Of a stretch of 40,965 nt of DNA, positions 13,828 to 25,728 are shown piece by piece. Below the pieces are notes generated by a model. It made no database searches, had not been told where the DNA came from, and was given only the letters and a program-made list of their open reading frames with translations. Location: the NCBI GenBank assembly GCA_003640385.1, contig RCAB01000531.1:1-40965 (forward strand), written 5' to 3'. Source of the stretch: Setaria digitata. Taxonomy: Eukaryota; Nematoda; Chromadorea; Rhabditida; Setariidae. The position numbers and the translations under genes are program-made. Numbering within the stretch: position 1 is the stretch's first letter; the number at the start of each line of letters is the position of its first letter.

Positions 13828-14645
13828 AGGATAATTTTAGTGAACAATATATGCTTTTACATGTGTTTGCATTGGAAAAAAGAAAAAATACAAAGACAGC
13901 ATTAAATTTTATCAAGAATAATGATAAAGAAGGAAAGTATTTTGCAGGAAATAATTAGTTATGAACAAAAAAGGAAAAAGACAGGTAGCACTGTTTGAAA
14001 TGGCAATTAATTTGTTCTTTTTTTTTGATCAATTTTTTTTAATGATAAATTAATTATGAAGGAAGGAGGAAAAAAAAAAAGGTTTGTTGAGATGTTTTTT
14101 TCTCTTTTCTTTTTCTTTCCTGTTTTTTTTTTATTTTTTACTTAAAAAAAAAAAAAATTGCATTTTAAATTTACCGTCTTTTTTTTCTGAAAATGAATGG
14201 AGAAAAAGAAGTGGAAATAGACAAGCATTTTTTTTTTACTTTTTCCAACATTTTCAACAATTTCATTTGGGGATTTTTCTCTTTCAACAGTCGTTTTTTA
14301 AATATTTTAACTTCAATATACTTTACTTTTTCCTTTCTTCTTCTTTTTTTTTTTTTTACTTTTTATTTTTTATTTTCTGTCCTTATTGCCTCATCTCATT
14401 TCATTAGAATTGTTAAAATTGAATTTTAAATTTTTCCTTCACAACCATCAAAGATGAAAATGAAATGAACGCAACTTTTATTCAACAGTAAATTTAATTC
14501 ATTTTTTCCATACGTTACATTCAATTCCATGCTATATTTCATTTCGAATATCATATCAAAGTTATCCAAAAAATGAAAATAAAACAAGAAACTCTAAATC
14601 ATTTAAAATCGTCTAACTGAATTAAAATGAAGTAATATGCTAACC

Positions 14646-14795
14646 GGATAAAACGGAATAATGCTAATTATGTAAGGTGTAATGATATGATGATAATTGG
14701 ATAACAAGCGGAATGCTGCTAATTGACTAAGGCAAAATGATACGGTGATCGGATAACGGATTGATATCCGGATCAGGCAAGATAGAGTAAGTGTA
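14646..14795 (+). repeat. Degenerate tandem repeat, period 52-53 bp
   Basis: Units begin with GGATAA at 14646, 14699 and 14751. The first two share CGGAAT, TGCTAATT, TAAGG, AATGATA and TGAT in the same order. The third is partial. The area is rich in GGATA/TATCC motifs. No coding frame spans it. Confidence 0.7.
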
Positions 14796-15396
14796 TATAC
14801 AAATAATTTCCAGTTCTCTTTTTGGAAATTGATATATATCCTTATCTAGCTTTAGTACTAAAAAAAAAAAAAAAACTAATTACTAATATAATAAACCATT
14901 CTAAGTACCTACCTACTATGCTATAAGACTAAGTCTGTTATGCTGAAAAAAATTAAGTCTTCAAGTACGGATTATCATTAAAATCATGAAAAGATGAATA
15001 TGTTCTTTAGTGTGAAAATGAGTGCTACTTCTACTTCAAAACTTTTCAACACCAATGAGAACCGAATATTTTTTATGTCAAACTAAAATCATAATTACGG
15101 GAAATTCCTGAAATTCCGAATCAAAATAAATTGGCTTATTTGATATAATTGAACAAATATTATTATAAAAATATGCTACTGTGTACATAAATTAGTTTTA
15201 TTGTGATTTTGTTTCGCAGTTATTAATCATAAAATTTAAATTTAAATCTTAATAAGATTAAGCATTGAAAACAAAAAAGAAGTGTTAGAATTGAAGAAAC
15301 CTTCTGGAATAGTGAAACTATAAAAAGAAGTAGAAGGAAGGAGAATTTAAGATGATAGTAAGTGACGTAGGAATATCTACGTGACTGAAATTACAG

Positions 15397-15601
15397 CTAT
15401 ACGTGTAACCATTGTAGTAGAATTGCTTAGATAATTTGTCACGCAATAATACTTTCATATTTTCACTGAAATTTCAAGTTTATTTGCATAAATCACCANC
15501 TATACGTGTAACCATTGTAGTAGAATTGCTTAGATAATTTGTCACGTAATAATACTTTCATATTTTCACTGAAATTTCAAGTTTATTTGCATAAATCACC
15601 A
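15397..15601 (+). repeat. 102-bp direct duplication around a single N (likely assembly artefact)
   Basis: 15397-15498 and 15500-15601 are identical over 102 bp except for C/T at the same offset (15444 versus 15547). A single N at 15499 separates them. This is what results when two overlapping contig ends are joined with a placeholder base. True sequence probably has one copy. Confidence 0.9.
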
Positions 15602-16531
15602 ACGATCCGTAAATACTACGTATTTAATTATCAGTATGATAAATTTTTGGTTTTGTAAAACTTTTCTGCGATAAATTTTTTTTCCAATTAACTATCATTC
15701 TACCATTTTACTTTTATGCTTTCCTTTCTTTTTTTTTTTTTCTTCTCACAAATGATTGAATTAATTTCATTTGTTAACAACAGCAATTCTAATTTATGAT
15801 GGATGGATCGATCGTACGAGATATCGATAACAATTCATTGTTTAACACATTTAATTCAAAAATATATTGTATGACTGTGAGATTGATAAAAAAGTTTTCG
15901 CAATTTTGAAAATATCAGTCGAGAGTATGATCGAAAATGAGATAGGCTATAATTCAAGAAATTCTCTCTTCAGCAGTTGGTTAACATGATGCTGAAAAAG
16001 CTTATCAAAATTTACAGAATGATGGGAAGTTAGTCAAGATTTGATTTCTGCGCAATACTACTAATAAATTTATTTGTTAGCTATAATTTGCTTGCTATGA
16101 TTTCTATAGCTAATTATTTTAATTAAATAATGATGGTTTAAAATTATGATGGAAAGGTCAATTACTTATAAGGCTAATCAAAAATCTAACTTAAATTCAA
16201 GAATTAAAAAAAAAAAAGAAAATTAAATATGTGAAAATATGCGGAAAAAGATGAATGAAAATGAAGACAACTTCATTCATAATATTCACTAAAACGTAAA
16301 ATAAAACAGAATGGTTGAAGGATATTTCACGCAGTTAATTGCTGTCAAACGTAAAATCACGTCTGATGTTGACGTAAATCGTCATCGATATTTTCCAACA
16401 TTCCGAAAAACATGGAGAAAGGACGGAGAGGAGAATTGTCCTCTCCCAAAAACACTTTCATATTGTCATTTAAGAACTACCATATTTTTCTATTTTGAAT
16501 TGTAACATTCCGTGTGATGGAACTAGCTACG

Positions 16532-16572
16532 TACGTGTAAGAGTCACACGTATAATCAATTAAGCACACGTA
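16532..16572 (+). promoter_or_regulatory. Cluster of three ACGTG-core sites upstream of rab-18
   Basis: TACGTGT lies at 16532-16538 and its reverse complement ACACGTA at 16546-16552 and 16566-16572. That is three copies in 41 bp, about 350 bp before the rab-18 start. ACGTG is the core of hypoxia-response and some bHLH/bZIP elements. Regulatory function is inferred only from clustering and position. Confidence 0.35.
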
Positions 16573-16883
16573 ATAGCTAAAAAGTTGGCCTACAATGCAA
16601 GAAAAATGCTAGAATTGATGTGTTTAGTGTTTAGTGAAACTTGAAATAAATCATTTTACAAAAAATTTGACAAACTTTGAGCTATAGTAGTGGGAGTGTG
16701 ATTTTCGAAGCGAACGTTGGCATACGATCATTCCATACTATTTGCGAATATCAGCAGTAGGCGATTGACAACTTCAGAAGATGGTTTGTGTTTGGGAGGT
16801 TTTTTTTTTCAAAGATACAATTTAGAAAGGCCTAGATCTGTCTGCTAATGAATTTTCTAATAATTAAGTTTTTTTTTTCTTTC

Positions 16884-16885
16884 AG
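16884..16885 (+). promoter_or_regulatory. Candidate spliced-leader (trans-splice) acceptor of rab-18
   Basis: A T-rich tract ending in CTTTCAG precedes the rab-18 start codon by 32 bases, with no obvious upstream donor. This is the usual layout of a nematode trans-splice site. A short upstream open frame starting at 16889 ends before the real start. A conventional 5'UTR intron is the alternative reading. Confidence 0.5.
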
Positions 16886-16917
16886 GCAATGAGAAACTTT
16901 TTCTTTTTTTAAGGGAA

Positions 16918-18928
16918 ATGGATGACGAATGTGTAGCAATTACAACATTGAAAATTTTAATTATCGGTGAAAGTGGTGTCGGCAAATCAAGGTAATTTAG
17001 TTTCTCATCCAATCTTATGAAATAATAGAAAAAGGTGAAGATTTGCCTTAAATTCGAATTGTGAATATATAAAATTTCTAATGATGATTCATCTTTTTGA
17101 CAGTTGTATCGTAAATAGTGGTATGACTGGTATTTAAAAATTATTTGTTTCAGTTAAGCAGTAGAAAGAATGACTGAAGATTTTAGACTGGAAATTTATT
17201 CCTCGCATGAGTAACTTCAGTAAGAAAATTTCTGCGATATGGAACTAAAAATGTTTGTTTTAGCCTGATGCTAAGGTTTGTGGATGACACTTTCGATCCA
17301 GAAATTGCAGCTACAATTGGTTTGTTTTCATTTATTAGTATTAATATTATAAAATTTCGGAATAAAAATTGTAATTTATCGTCATTATGTGGAAATATAA
17401 TTTTGCCCCATATTAAGGAGTTGATTTTCGAGTAACATCAATGATGGTAGATGGTAATCGAGTGAAGCTGGCCATTTGGGCAAGTTTTTCATTTTGTTCA
17501 TCATAGATGACACACGTTTCGCATCATTTCCATTGGACACACTCATATGTTTGCTTTTTCGGTGGAGTTTGCATACTGTGTTTTATTCATTTTCGTAATC
17601 CTGTTATGATTATTAATGCACCAAAACATACTTAAAATTATTTTATACTGTCCTGTTCCATTACATTCTAAAAAAGATAGTATTTGTCATGATAGATACC
17701 AAGTTGTGATTTGTCGCAGTAGCGCAAGTAATAGTAGTCTGAAATGTATAGTTCGAAGATTTTTCAGATATATGTATAATTATTCATGTTGGATTTTTTT
17801 TAGGATACAGCTGGACAAGAACGATTCCGTACTTTAACGCCGAGTTATTACAGGGGAGCCCAAGGAGTGATATGTGGTAAATATTTAGCAGTCTTTATGT
17901 TTGCGCTTTTTCTTTCCTTTTTTTTTTTTTTTTTTTTTTTTTTGCCCTTACCATAATAGCGGTGAACAGTTTGATTAAATGAGACCTATTTGAGAGATTG
18001 GATAAATATAATACAAAAATATGCGAGCTGTTCTTGCTGCTAAAAGTTTTTTTATCCTTTTCGATCTCGTTGAGCTTGTTTAATCAATATCTTGTGATTG
18101 ATCTCCATTTCGTACGTTTGCTACTGTATTTTAATTGTTGTAAAGAGGGAAATTTTCTTATCTAATTTGTCTTCGTGATATCGTTATAATGAATGACATA
18201 TTTGGATCTTTTAGTTTATGATGTATCAAATCGTCAAACATTCGAACGTCTTGGCCACTGGATGAATGAGGTAGACACATATTCAACCAAAACAGATGCT
18301 GTGAAAATGCTTATTGGGAACAAAATTGATATAGTAAGTTTTCTGTTAACATTTTTCAGATCTCCTTTACTTAACGAAGATTTATGACGATATTATATTT
18401 ACTTGATGACGGTTTTTTAGTCCAGTCGAGAAGTTACTAGAGAGGAAGGTTTGGAATTTGCGAAGAAATATCGCATGCTCTTTATCGAAGCAAGTGCAAA
18501 AACTCGTGAAGGTGTACAATGTGCTTTTGAGGAATTAATTGAAAAGGTTTGTATTGAATTCTTCCAGTAGTTTCCCTTCCTCTAAAATTCAGAGTAAGGC
18601 TATGAGCGCCTGATTTCTGACCTTATATTAGTAGTTGAATAAATTATCGATAGTTCATTACAAGTGTTGTTTTCATTCATTCTGCAATGCCAGTGATGTA
18701 AACTAGCCAATGCTGATTTTACTGGTGATGGCTTAACTTTTATGTTAAGGAGAAGCGATCTGAGGCATGCAACATTTATGAAGTCGCCGCTTTCCGTCAC
18801 AATTTAAAATCAATGACAGTTTTATGTATTTTCAGGTTTTACAAACGCCAGGGCTCTGGGATAGTGATCGGTCAGCTTTCGCTCTTGGTACTAATGCGAA
18901 CCAGACTGTTGGTAACTGTACCTGTTGA
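16918..18928 (+). CDS. rab-18: Rab18 small GTPase (7 exons, 200 aa)
   Basis: Exons: 16918-16991, 17264-17319, 17418-17479, 17804-17876, 18215-18333, 18421-18546, 18836-18928. The joined frame gives 200 residues; human Rab18 has 206. Visible motifs are P-loop GESGVGKS (17-24), switch I ATIGVDF (41-47), WDTAGQE (64-70), guanine-binding NKID (124-127) and EASAK (151-155). The C-terminus is NCTC, a CxC-type double-cysteine prenylation signal, where vertebrate Rab18 ends in a CAAX-like CSVL. The blocks [21 protein letters not shown] and [12 protein letters not shown] are Rab18-typical. Family role: a prenylated membrane switch at the ER, lipid droplets and Golgi. Intron 3 begins with GC, not GT (TGG|GCAAGT); only this donor restores WDTAGQ. 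The start is chosen because it matches the family N-terminus. Identification is firm; the subfamily comes from residue similarity only. Confidence 0.93.
17480..17803 (+). other. GC-AG intron (rab-18 intron 3)
   Basis: The exon ends in TGG and the intron begins GCAAGT, the usual form of the rare GC donor class. The acceptor is TTTTTTTTAG. No GT donor nearby keeps the invariant Trp-Asp-Thr-Ala-Gly motif of Rab proteins. Confidence 0.85.
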
Positions 18929-21900
18929 GGAGCATCTTCCAGACTCTTTTGACTGCCGTGCCTGATTGAAGCAGTGAAGTTACATTTCCTCCTGATTCAG
19001 ATTATTATTCTAATTGAGGGTCATCCGGAAGCAAAATAGTCATGATTTATTTCGTGTTTTTGTGTTTTCTGTGCATTTCGGTATCATCATTTTTCCGATT
19101 AATTTTGAAGTTTTCTCATCACATTATAACTGCTGTACAAATAACAGATGCAGAGAAGTATCACGTTTTTCAAGTATCAGTAAAGCTTCAATGTTATATC
19201 ACATTGTAAAAGGCGTGTGAACTTGTTTTGTAGCTATAACCCCAGCAGGGTCTATAAAGATGACTCGGTATTTTCCTTCATTGGCTTTACATGCTTCTTT
19301 TGGATGACTACTCTAATACTGTCTTTAATATGGAATTATACCATTTCCAATAGACGCACTACATTGTACATCCTTCCTTACATCTTTTTTCCTGATCAAC
19401 AGACAAGATTACAGTATATACAGTTGAATACAATTCTTGCTTAATAATTTTGTTGTTTCAGCAATTCCTTACTGCTCATATCTATCTTTTTGTTTTTAAA
19501 ATTTACCACAAACTAGTTGTATATATATTTATATATATTAGAAATATGACGCCGATGAAATTAAAGCATTTTCGTATGTAGTATATTGGTAAAAATGATT
19601 CATATTTATAAATCTGGCTAAAATTGATAGAGGTCTGTTCCACCTGTTATTCGGAGTTTATTGATTATTAAAGCTGGCTGGAGCTGGGTTACAGGATTTG
19701 TATTAGGAAATTAGACATAGAATTGCTACCTATCAATATCGCTTTTGTTTTCATTGACTGGCTGATAAAGTTTTGGAAATCATCCTTTCTCAAGTATACC
19801 ATTCAGCATATATAATCCATAATCCCGGATTCCGAAGAATTTCAGATGTGATAAAATAATTTTAGCTCTAATTCCATACTGACATGAGCTTTAAAGACAT
19901 ATTATTAGATGACTGCGTAATAGCCCTAATATTTTACTCAACAATCAGGAAAATTGTAGAGATAGCTAGCGCTTAAATCTTTTAAAACATTAATTATACC
20001 CTATATCTTTTAAAGCATTGTAGTACGGCGGTCTTATCGTTAGCTATAGCGGTAGTCAAAAGTGATTTGCTCAAAATTGCGTAAAATTTATGGTGGAATA
20101 TTGAGCAAGAGAGTTTAATATCATTTACAGTTCCATAATTAAATTATTTGAAGAAATATTTAAAAGGAATTAATTGTTTATTGACTCCTGGCAGTACGGA
20201 AAAGTGGCGTAGTAGCAATGATAACGATTAGTAATGTTAAGCTACGTATTGATATTATTTTAACAGTGATAAAAGACTACATTTTTATCAAGTCATTAAT
20301 TAGTGACTGCAGCCAATACATCTGCATAAATGCAGCTAGTACACTAGTTATTAAATCTAGATTATCAGCGATAGAGATAAACGATTGGCTCCTTATCACT
20401 GATCAATCTTTTTTTTTATCTTAATATAGCTTGTAAATGGATTATTGCACCTAGGCATTCATTATATAGCAATCTCTTTTAAAAATATCATCCCCAAATA
20501 TCTCCTACATTTTGGTTTCTTTTTTTTCCATTGTTATGGGAAGGAAGAGTCTTGGGACCACTGAAACGAAGAAAAGAATAAACTTTAAACGCTTTATGAA
20601 ATACGAAAGAAGATGAAAAATCAGTCTTACTAATGGGATAGATAGAATTGAGAGAGTGTGGTGACATTTAGTCTAAAGTGTACCATTCAGTGTCTAGGAA
20701 CTTTAGGATGCGCATAAGACAATGTAAGCATTTAGAGCCATTTTTGAAAAATTGCCATCTCTAATTATAATTGTTAGTTTTCTTTTTTCGATAAACTATT
20801 TCGAATACAAATTTTATGTAAATTTAAGCAATCAATGAAAATTTTTCGTTTGTTTTTATTTCTTAGCAAACTTACCAAATATTTAAATGTCTTCTATTGC
20901 TTACAAATCATTCTCTTCTTCCTCTCTTCTTTTTATTAGCAATTTTTATGACATATTTGTGGTGCAATTATCATTGTATACCAAGCTGCTTAGAAAATTT
21001 TCTCCATTTTATAATGGAATTTTGCAAATTTGAAAAATTTCATTACAATCATATGTAATATAATATAGCAATATCGCCGTAGCCATAATAAATAAGACTA
21101 TAGATTGAAAAGATAGAATCAGTAAACAATTTTTTTGATAAATTTGCGAAGATATAAAATTTCACTAAAACATTAATGGACCTTTACAAAGTTAAAAAAT
21201 GATTTAGACTAGAGATGAGAAAAAAAAAAAAAAAAAAAAGAAAAATGATCGTAGAAGAAAACTCGTATAAGTTAATGATCAAAAACGCTATACGAATTTT
21301 TCTTTGAAGCAACTTTAAAAACCCAGCCGGAATGACTTATCATAATTTATCATTTAAGAGATCCATGTAGCAAAACTTCAAAGTAATAGTGATACCATCT
21401 CATGATTATGGGAAAAAAATTAAATACAGGAATCCGGAAGCACAATTATTCTTCTAGATTCCATATATAGCGTAATTGCTTATTCGTTAGGAAATACTCC
21501 ACCAGTAATATGTATGTTAAGAATATAAACTGAATTATGATTAAAATTTTTACTGATTCAAAAATTCCATTTCAATGCTAGAACGTACATTCCAGTGACT
21601 CAATTAACAGGAATAACTGCATTTCAGGTGTGAACTATTTATAACTAATATGTATATATATATATATATATTATTCATTTACATTTGCATTCAGGACTGA
21701 AAGTGGAATGTAAAAGATAATTTCGAGTAATATGAAACAAAATGGAAAAAGTCGAAGTGCAATGAAGAGTGTGTATTTTAATTGTCATCACACACGTGAA
21801 ATTTTTGAGACTAAAAATGCCTCAAGTTAAAAGAAAATATTTAATTTTAGAAACAGGCTTTCTCTCTAGTTATTTCTTTTCCCTTTTTTCTTTTACTTTT

Positions 21901-22620
21901 TATTTTTTTTTTTTTTTCACGTCCTCAAACATAACATAAAATACACACTTCAAAGGTAAATTTTTAAAACACAAGTAAAAATGAAATTGCATAGCAAAGA
22001 GAAACGTTATCGTGTTCTGTGATCACATATTTGATTTAAAATTTAATGGATAAAAATTGATGGCATAAATATGTGCAACAATGGGTTAGAGAAAAGAAAT
22101 GAATCGTAATAAATCATTAAAATTGATAATAATTTGTGGTAAAATTATGATAGCAATTCACAGCTCAGTAGTAATTTCGCTCAAGTTTTCTTTTTTTTTT
22201 TTAGCACTGAATCTATTATCACTCACTACATTCACGATTACATTTCTCTCATTTAGCAATGAGAAATTCATTTAAAATTCAATTTTAACTCATCGGTAAT
22301 GTGAGAGTTGCTCAGTACTCTTAACAGAACTGGAATGTTCACACGCTAGAAATTTTATTTTCCGGAAATTTCACTAGCAGTCCTAGTTGAATTCTCAGTT
22401 CTAAATGGAAAGTTAAGCAATTCGATCTCAAGGCTACTGAATTCATATTGTGAATCAAATTATGAAACGAATCTCCTGTTGTTAAAAGAGAAAAAGAAAT
22501 GTGACACATTAAGACTGATTTGTAGAAGAACCAATCTAGAAATGTTCAGGTGATTAAAATCACAACTGATCCATATATCCTTTATCTGAATTCTAATTTC
22601 TATGAAATAATATTCGAAGG
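18929..22620. other. rab-18 3' flank and AT-rich intergenic sequence
   Basis: The first part should contain the rab-18 3'UTR. ATTAAA hexamers at 19560-19565 and 19667-19672 are possible cleavage signals but none is convincing. An AATAAA occurs at 20577-20582. A TA microsatellite lies at 21653-21671. Open frames at 19014-19444 and 20218-20424 show no domain and look like chance. Confidence 0.6.
21653..21671. repeat. (TA)n microsatellite
   Basis: A run of alternating T and A of about 19 bp in intergenic sequence. Confidence 0.85.
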
Positions 22621-22623
22621 GAG

Positions 22624-22744
22624 TGACCTTGAGAAAATGTAAGGTAAAAGGGGCTGCCCATCACGAGGAAAAAAAAACTTTTCAGGTTAATGTCATTCTG
22701 TTGAACTGCCAAAATTCCAACCTCACCGATACACTTCAAGGTCA
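22624..22744. promoter_or_regulatory. Two exact TCAAGGTCA nuclear-receptor sites in opposite orientation
   Basis: TGACCTTGA at 22624-22632 is the reverse complement of TCAAGGTCA at 22736-22744. This nonamer is the known monomer site of FTZ-F1/SF-1 and ERR-type receptors (NHR-25 in C. elegans). More AGGTCA half-sites follow near 22818 and 22859. The sites are seen directly; binding is inference. Confidence 0.4.
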
Positions 22745-22792
22745 CTACAACGAGCCCAGTAAGGGTCATCGCTGTATTTTGTAAAACTATTG

Positions 22793-24169
22793 TTATCAGC
22801 TGACAAAGTGATACACAGAGGTCAATAATATATTACAGTGATTAACAAAATGATAGACAAAGGTCACCACCACCATAACACATGTTGCTCTAATCAATCA
22901 ATAAATTGATAAGCAGAAATACTAATGAGCTAATTAATCACTCCTTTGTGGCAGTAGTTTGGAAGGAATGATTTAAAACCTTACAACTTAGTCTAATTAA
23001 TTAGGAATAAACAAGTGACAGGCGAGATGTATAAGAAATCGCAATCATTCTTTGAGTAATGTTCTAACTCATCAAAGATTTGTTTACTTTTCGCTGAGAC
23101 TACCATATTTCATTATCACTGATAACTGATTAAAATAATACGTCTTCTATCAAAATAAATGTCATTCAGCGGTTACAGAAAGTTCTCTTTCCCCTTTATA
23201 TTTTTCATTATATGTGATTACCAGTGGAATAATTAATGGATAATATTTTAACAAGTGATAACACGCTGATCTTTCATAAAGAGTTGTGTAAAGTTTGTCA
23301 TATTGTGTTCATTTCACGAGTATGTTTACTTTTGAGATTTCAGAACAAAAAAAGAAAAAGATTGTCATGGTGAATTGTAAATCTGGAAGGTTTGGAAATT
23401 CTTGCGTAATTCAAACAAGCATTAACGAAATTTTTTTTTTTTTTCTTTTCATACATGTTAATTAAAAGAAAAAATGAAAAGACAAAATGAGAATAATACA
23501 AATTTTTTCTTTCTTTTTTTTTTTGAATTTAGAAAAAAGAAAAAGAAAATATCCTATTAAATAGGATGCTTCACAGTGTACGTCTGTATGATGTAGTTAA
23601 TACATCAAATATGATAAAATATTGAAAAAAAAAAAAAAAATAGAAAAATTAACACTGATAATCACTTGATAACACGAAAGTTCAAATATTTCTCCTCACT
23701 GATGAGTCATCACAGATTACCGGTTTTTCAATCAAGTTGCAAAAGGGAAGGAAAATATTTGTCAAATTTGATAAAGAATCAGTGAAATGTTCTTTAATCT
23801 TTTCAAACTTTCCGATTCTTCTTATCAAATTTACCCATTCCACTGTGGATGAGATTCATCTCTGTCTACATGTATATGTAAATCCTGTCAAGTATCAAAA
23901 AAGAAAAAAAAAAAAACTCAGTCTAAATGAAATGTCACATTTTTATCTATTATCTCTGATAAATATTACTTATAGATAAATTTCTCTGATATTTGCCACC
24001 ATTTATCACATGAACCAGTGGTGAGGAGAAGTTAAATCTAATTAATTATGAGATTACTACAATTCATCAAAATCAAAAGGTAGTTTTTTTTTTTTTTTTC
24101 CTTCGTTTATCAAAAATTCTCATGTGTTTTTCCTTCTCCTCTATCGATAAATTTCTTATCACTTTATCA
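22793..24169. promoter_or_regulatory. Dense cluster of GATA-type sites (TGATAA/TTATCA)
   Basis: Fourteen exact copies occur, starting at 22793, 22907, 23113, 23120, 23256, 23656, 23667, 23769, 23822, 23957, 24003, 24107, 24156 and 24164. From base composition (about 70% AT assumed) I would expect roughly two in this length. Nematode ELT factors bind TGATAA. The cluster ends just before the CCAAT cluster. AT-rich background elsewhere in the window may also carry many, so enrichment needs a count over the whole window. Confidence 0.35.
23551..23567. repeat. Short palindrome, 8-bp arms
   Basis: ATCCTATT and AATAGGAT flank a single A, giving a near-perfect 17-bp inverted repeat in intergenic sequence. 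No function is assigned. Confidence 0.7.
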
Positions 24170-24426
24170 TACATTCCAAATTATGCACTAAATTACAAAA
24201 AAAAAAAAAAAAAAGAATATCCAATAGAAAAAAAAAATCAAAGTACAAAGAAAAAAAAAATTTAGTTTTAATTAAACTCATATCATTCTTTGAAAATTTC
24301 AACATTTAATAAAAAACCATTTTTCTTTTATAAATCTTCTCAGTTTTTTTCCCCATACGCAAATAATTCTCGCAGACGAAATTCCGGAACAGTGCTACCG
24401 AAAAACCGGATTTCCACCCGTAACGA

Positions 24427-24611
24427 TGACTCATCGCCACGAGTATCATCCACCCACGCAGACATGATGAACGTGTGTGTGTGCCATGTCGCTGTATGGG
24501 GATGTGGCCGCTATTCTGCCCAGAATGGGCCACATTCTTGTCTGCATTTCCCGCCAATGAGTTAATTTGAAATGGACCAATGAGCGGACAGCAAAATGAA
24601 CGCTAGCCAAT
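24427..24611 (+). promoter_or_regulatory. Candidate promoter: AP-1-type site and three CCAAT boxes
   Basis: TGACTCA lies at 24427-24433. CCAAT pentamers lie at 24554-24558, 24577-24581 and 24607-24611, each in an NF-Y-like context (GCCAATGAG, ACCAATGAG, GCCAATCAG) and all in the same orientation. The local sequence is clearly richer in G+C than its flanks (about 24.36-24.9 kb). The next gene downstream on this strand is actin, 3.8 kb away, which would imply a long outron or 5'UTR intron. A promoter for an unrecognised non-coding RNA is the alternative. Confidence 0.45.
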
Positions 24612-24770
24612 CAGCGATCGAGCATAGCACTCTCTCACGCATTCCTTATTACTATCGCTTCTCCAAACATGGCTTCTTCCATCTAGACACTGTACGAACC
24701 GAAGAGGGGCAGACTGAGAGGATGCGCAGAACTGTCACATATGCGTGTGTCTCCCCCGACTCTCTGTCTC

Positions 24771-24788
24771 TCTGTCTGTCTGTCTGTG
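24771..24788 (+). repeat. (CTGT)n microsatellite
   Basis: About four and a half tandem CTGT units follow a CT-rich stretch. A GCTGCTGCTG run follows near 24853. Confidence 0.8.
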
Positions 24789-25728
24789 TATGACACCCTG
24801 CTGGATGGCTACCGGGTTGGTTATTCTGGTGTCGGTGGTTGTTGGTGTCGGCTGGTTGCTGCTGCTGTTGCTGTTACTTGAGGTTGTTAGTGGCTGTTCA
24901 GAATAATTTTTGCTACTGTTTCCGGGTCAGTCATTCATGTCATTTCCGGTTTTCCGATATTGTCCACTTGATTGTAATGTACTGAATTCTGACACTGTTT
25001 AGTGATGTATTTATTGTATGCCAGTGTAGAAAAGGAAAGAGAATGGAAAATTTTCATAAATCATCACTTCTTGATTATTCTCGATAAAAGCTGAGTGTTT
25101 CACCTGTAATTTCACTCTTTGATGATCGTTCTGTTAATGGAAAATTAACAGTGGAAATTTTCTGCAGATGAATCACCACAGAGAAAGGTGGGAGTCATCC
25201 CCGAAATGACTAAATGATTTTTGAGTCATATGAAGAGCGTTTTTCAAGTGGGTCAGTTATTTGTGGAATAGTCTATAGTTTGTGTGGAGAATTGGACAGA
25301 ATGATGTCGATTTTGAGAAAAAATTCATTGCCTCATGAGTTGATTTTGCAGCGGGCGAAGAAGGGAGTAAAAGAGGATTACCAGTGATTCATTTATTTCT
25401 TTATAGAGTTAGTTTTGTGCTCTTTGGAAATTTACATTACGAGCTAATCTGTTTTCACTACTTCAACCTCCATTTTAAAAATTTTATTGGCTTTTCGGAG
25501 TGGAAGGTTTATATGAATAGATTATTTCGAGGAATGGAACACTTTTGACACAGCATGTCATGTTTGAAGGTCATCGGTCTGCATGTTTGGTTTCTCCTTT
25601 CTCTTAAAATTTCAAACCCACGATAGTGAGAATTATTGTGCCCTTTTTTCAACGAACTGAATGAGGGAATTGAGAATAGAGGTAGCTGTTTCTTTTTTCC
25701 TGGATAGTATGGAAACCCTTCTGTCAAA

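Larger units (their letters stand above)
12025..16500. other. AT-rich intergenic sequence upstream of rab-18
   Basis: No gene was recognised. The stretch contains a CT tract, a 53-bp degenerate repeat, an assembly duplication around 15499 and scattered ACGT-core motifs. The open frames at 13595-13958 on both strands are products of the CT/GA microsatellite. Confidence 0.65.

Noticed and set aside
13595..13958. Overlapping open frames on both strands
   Set aside because: Created by the CT/GA microsatellite (Arg-Glu or Ser-Leu repeats).
24290..24793. Overlapping open frames on both strands in the G+C-richer island
   Set aside because: No domain, no conserved-looking segments and both strands open. 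The CCAAT cluster suggests promoter sequence instead.
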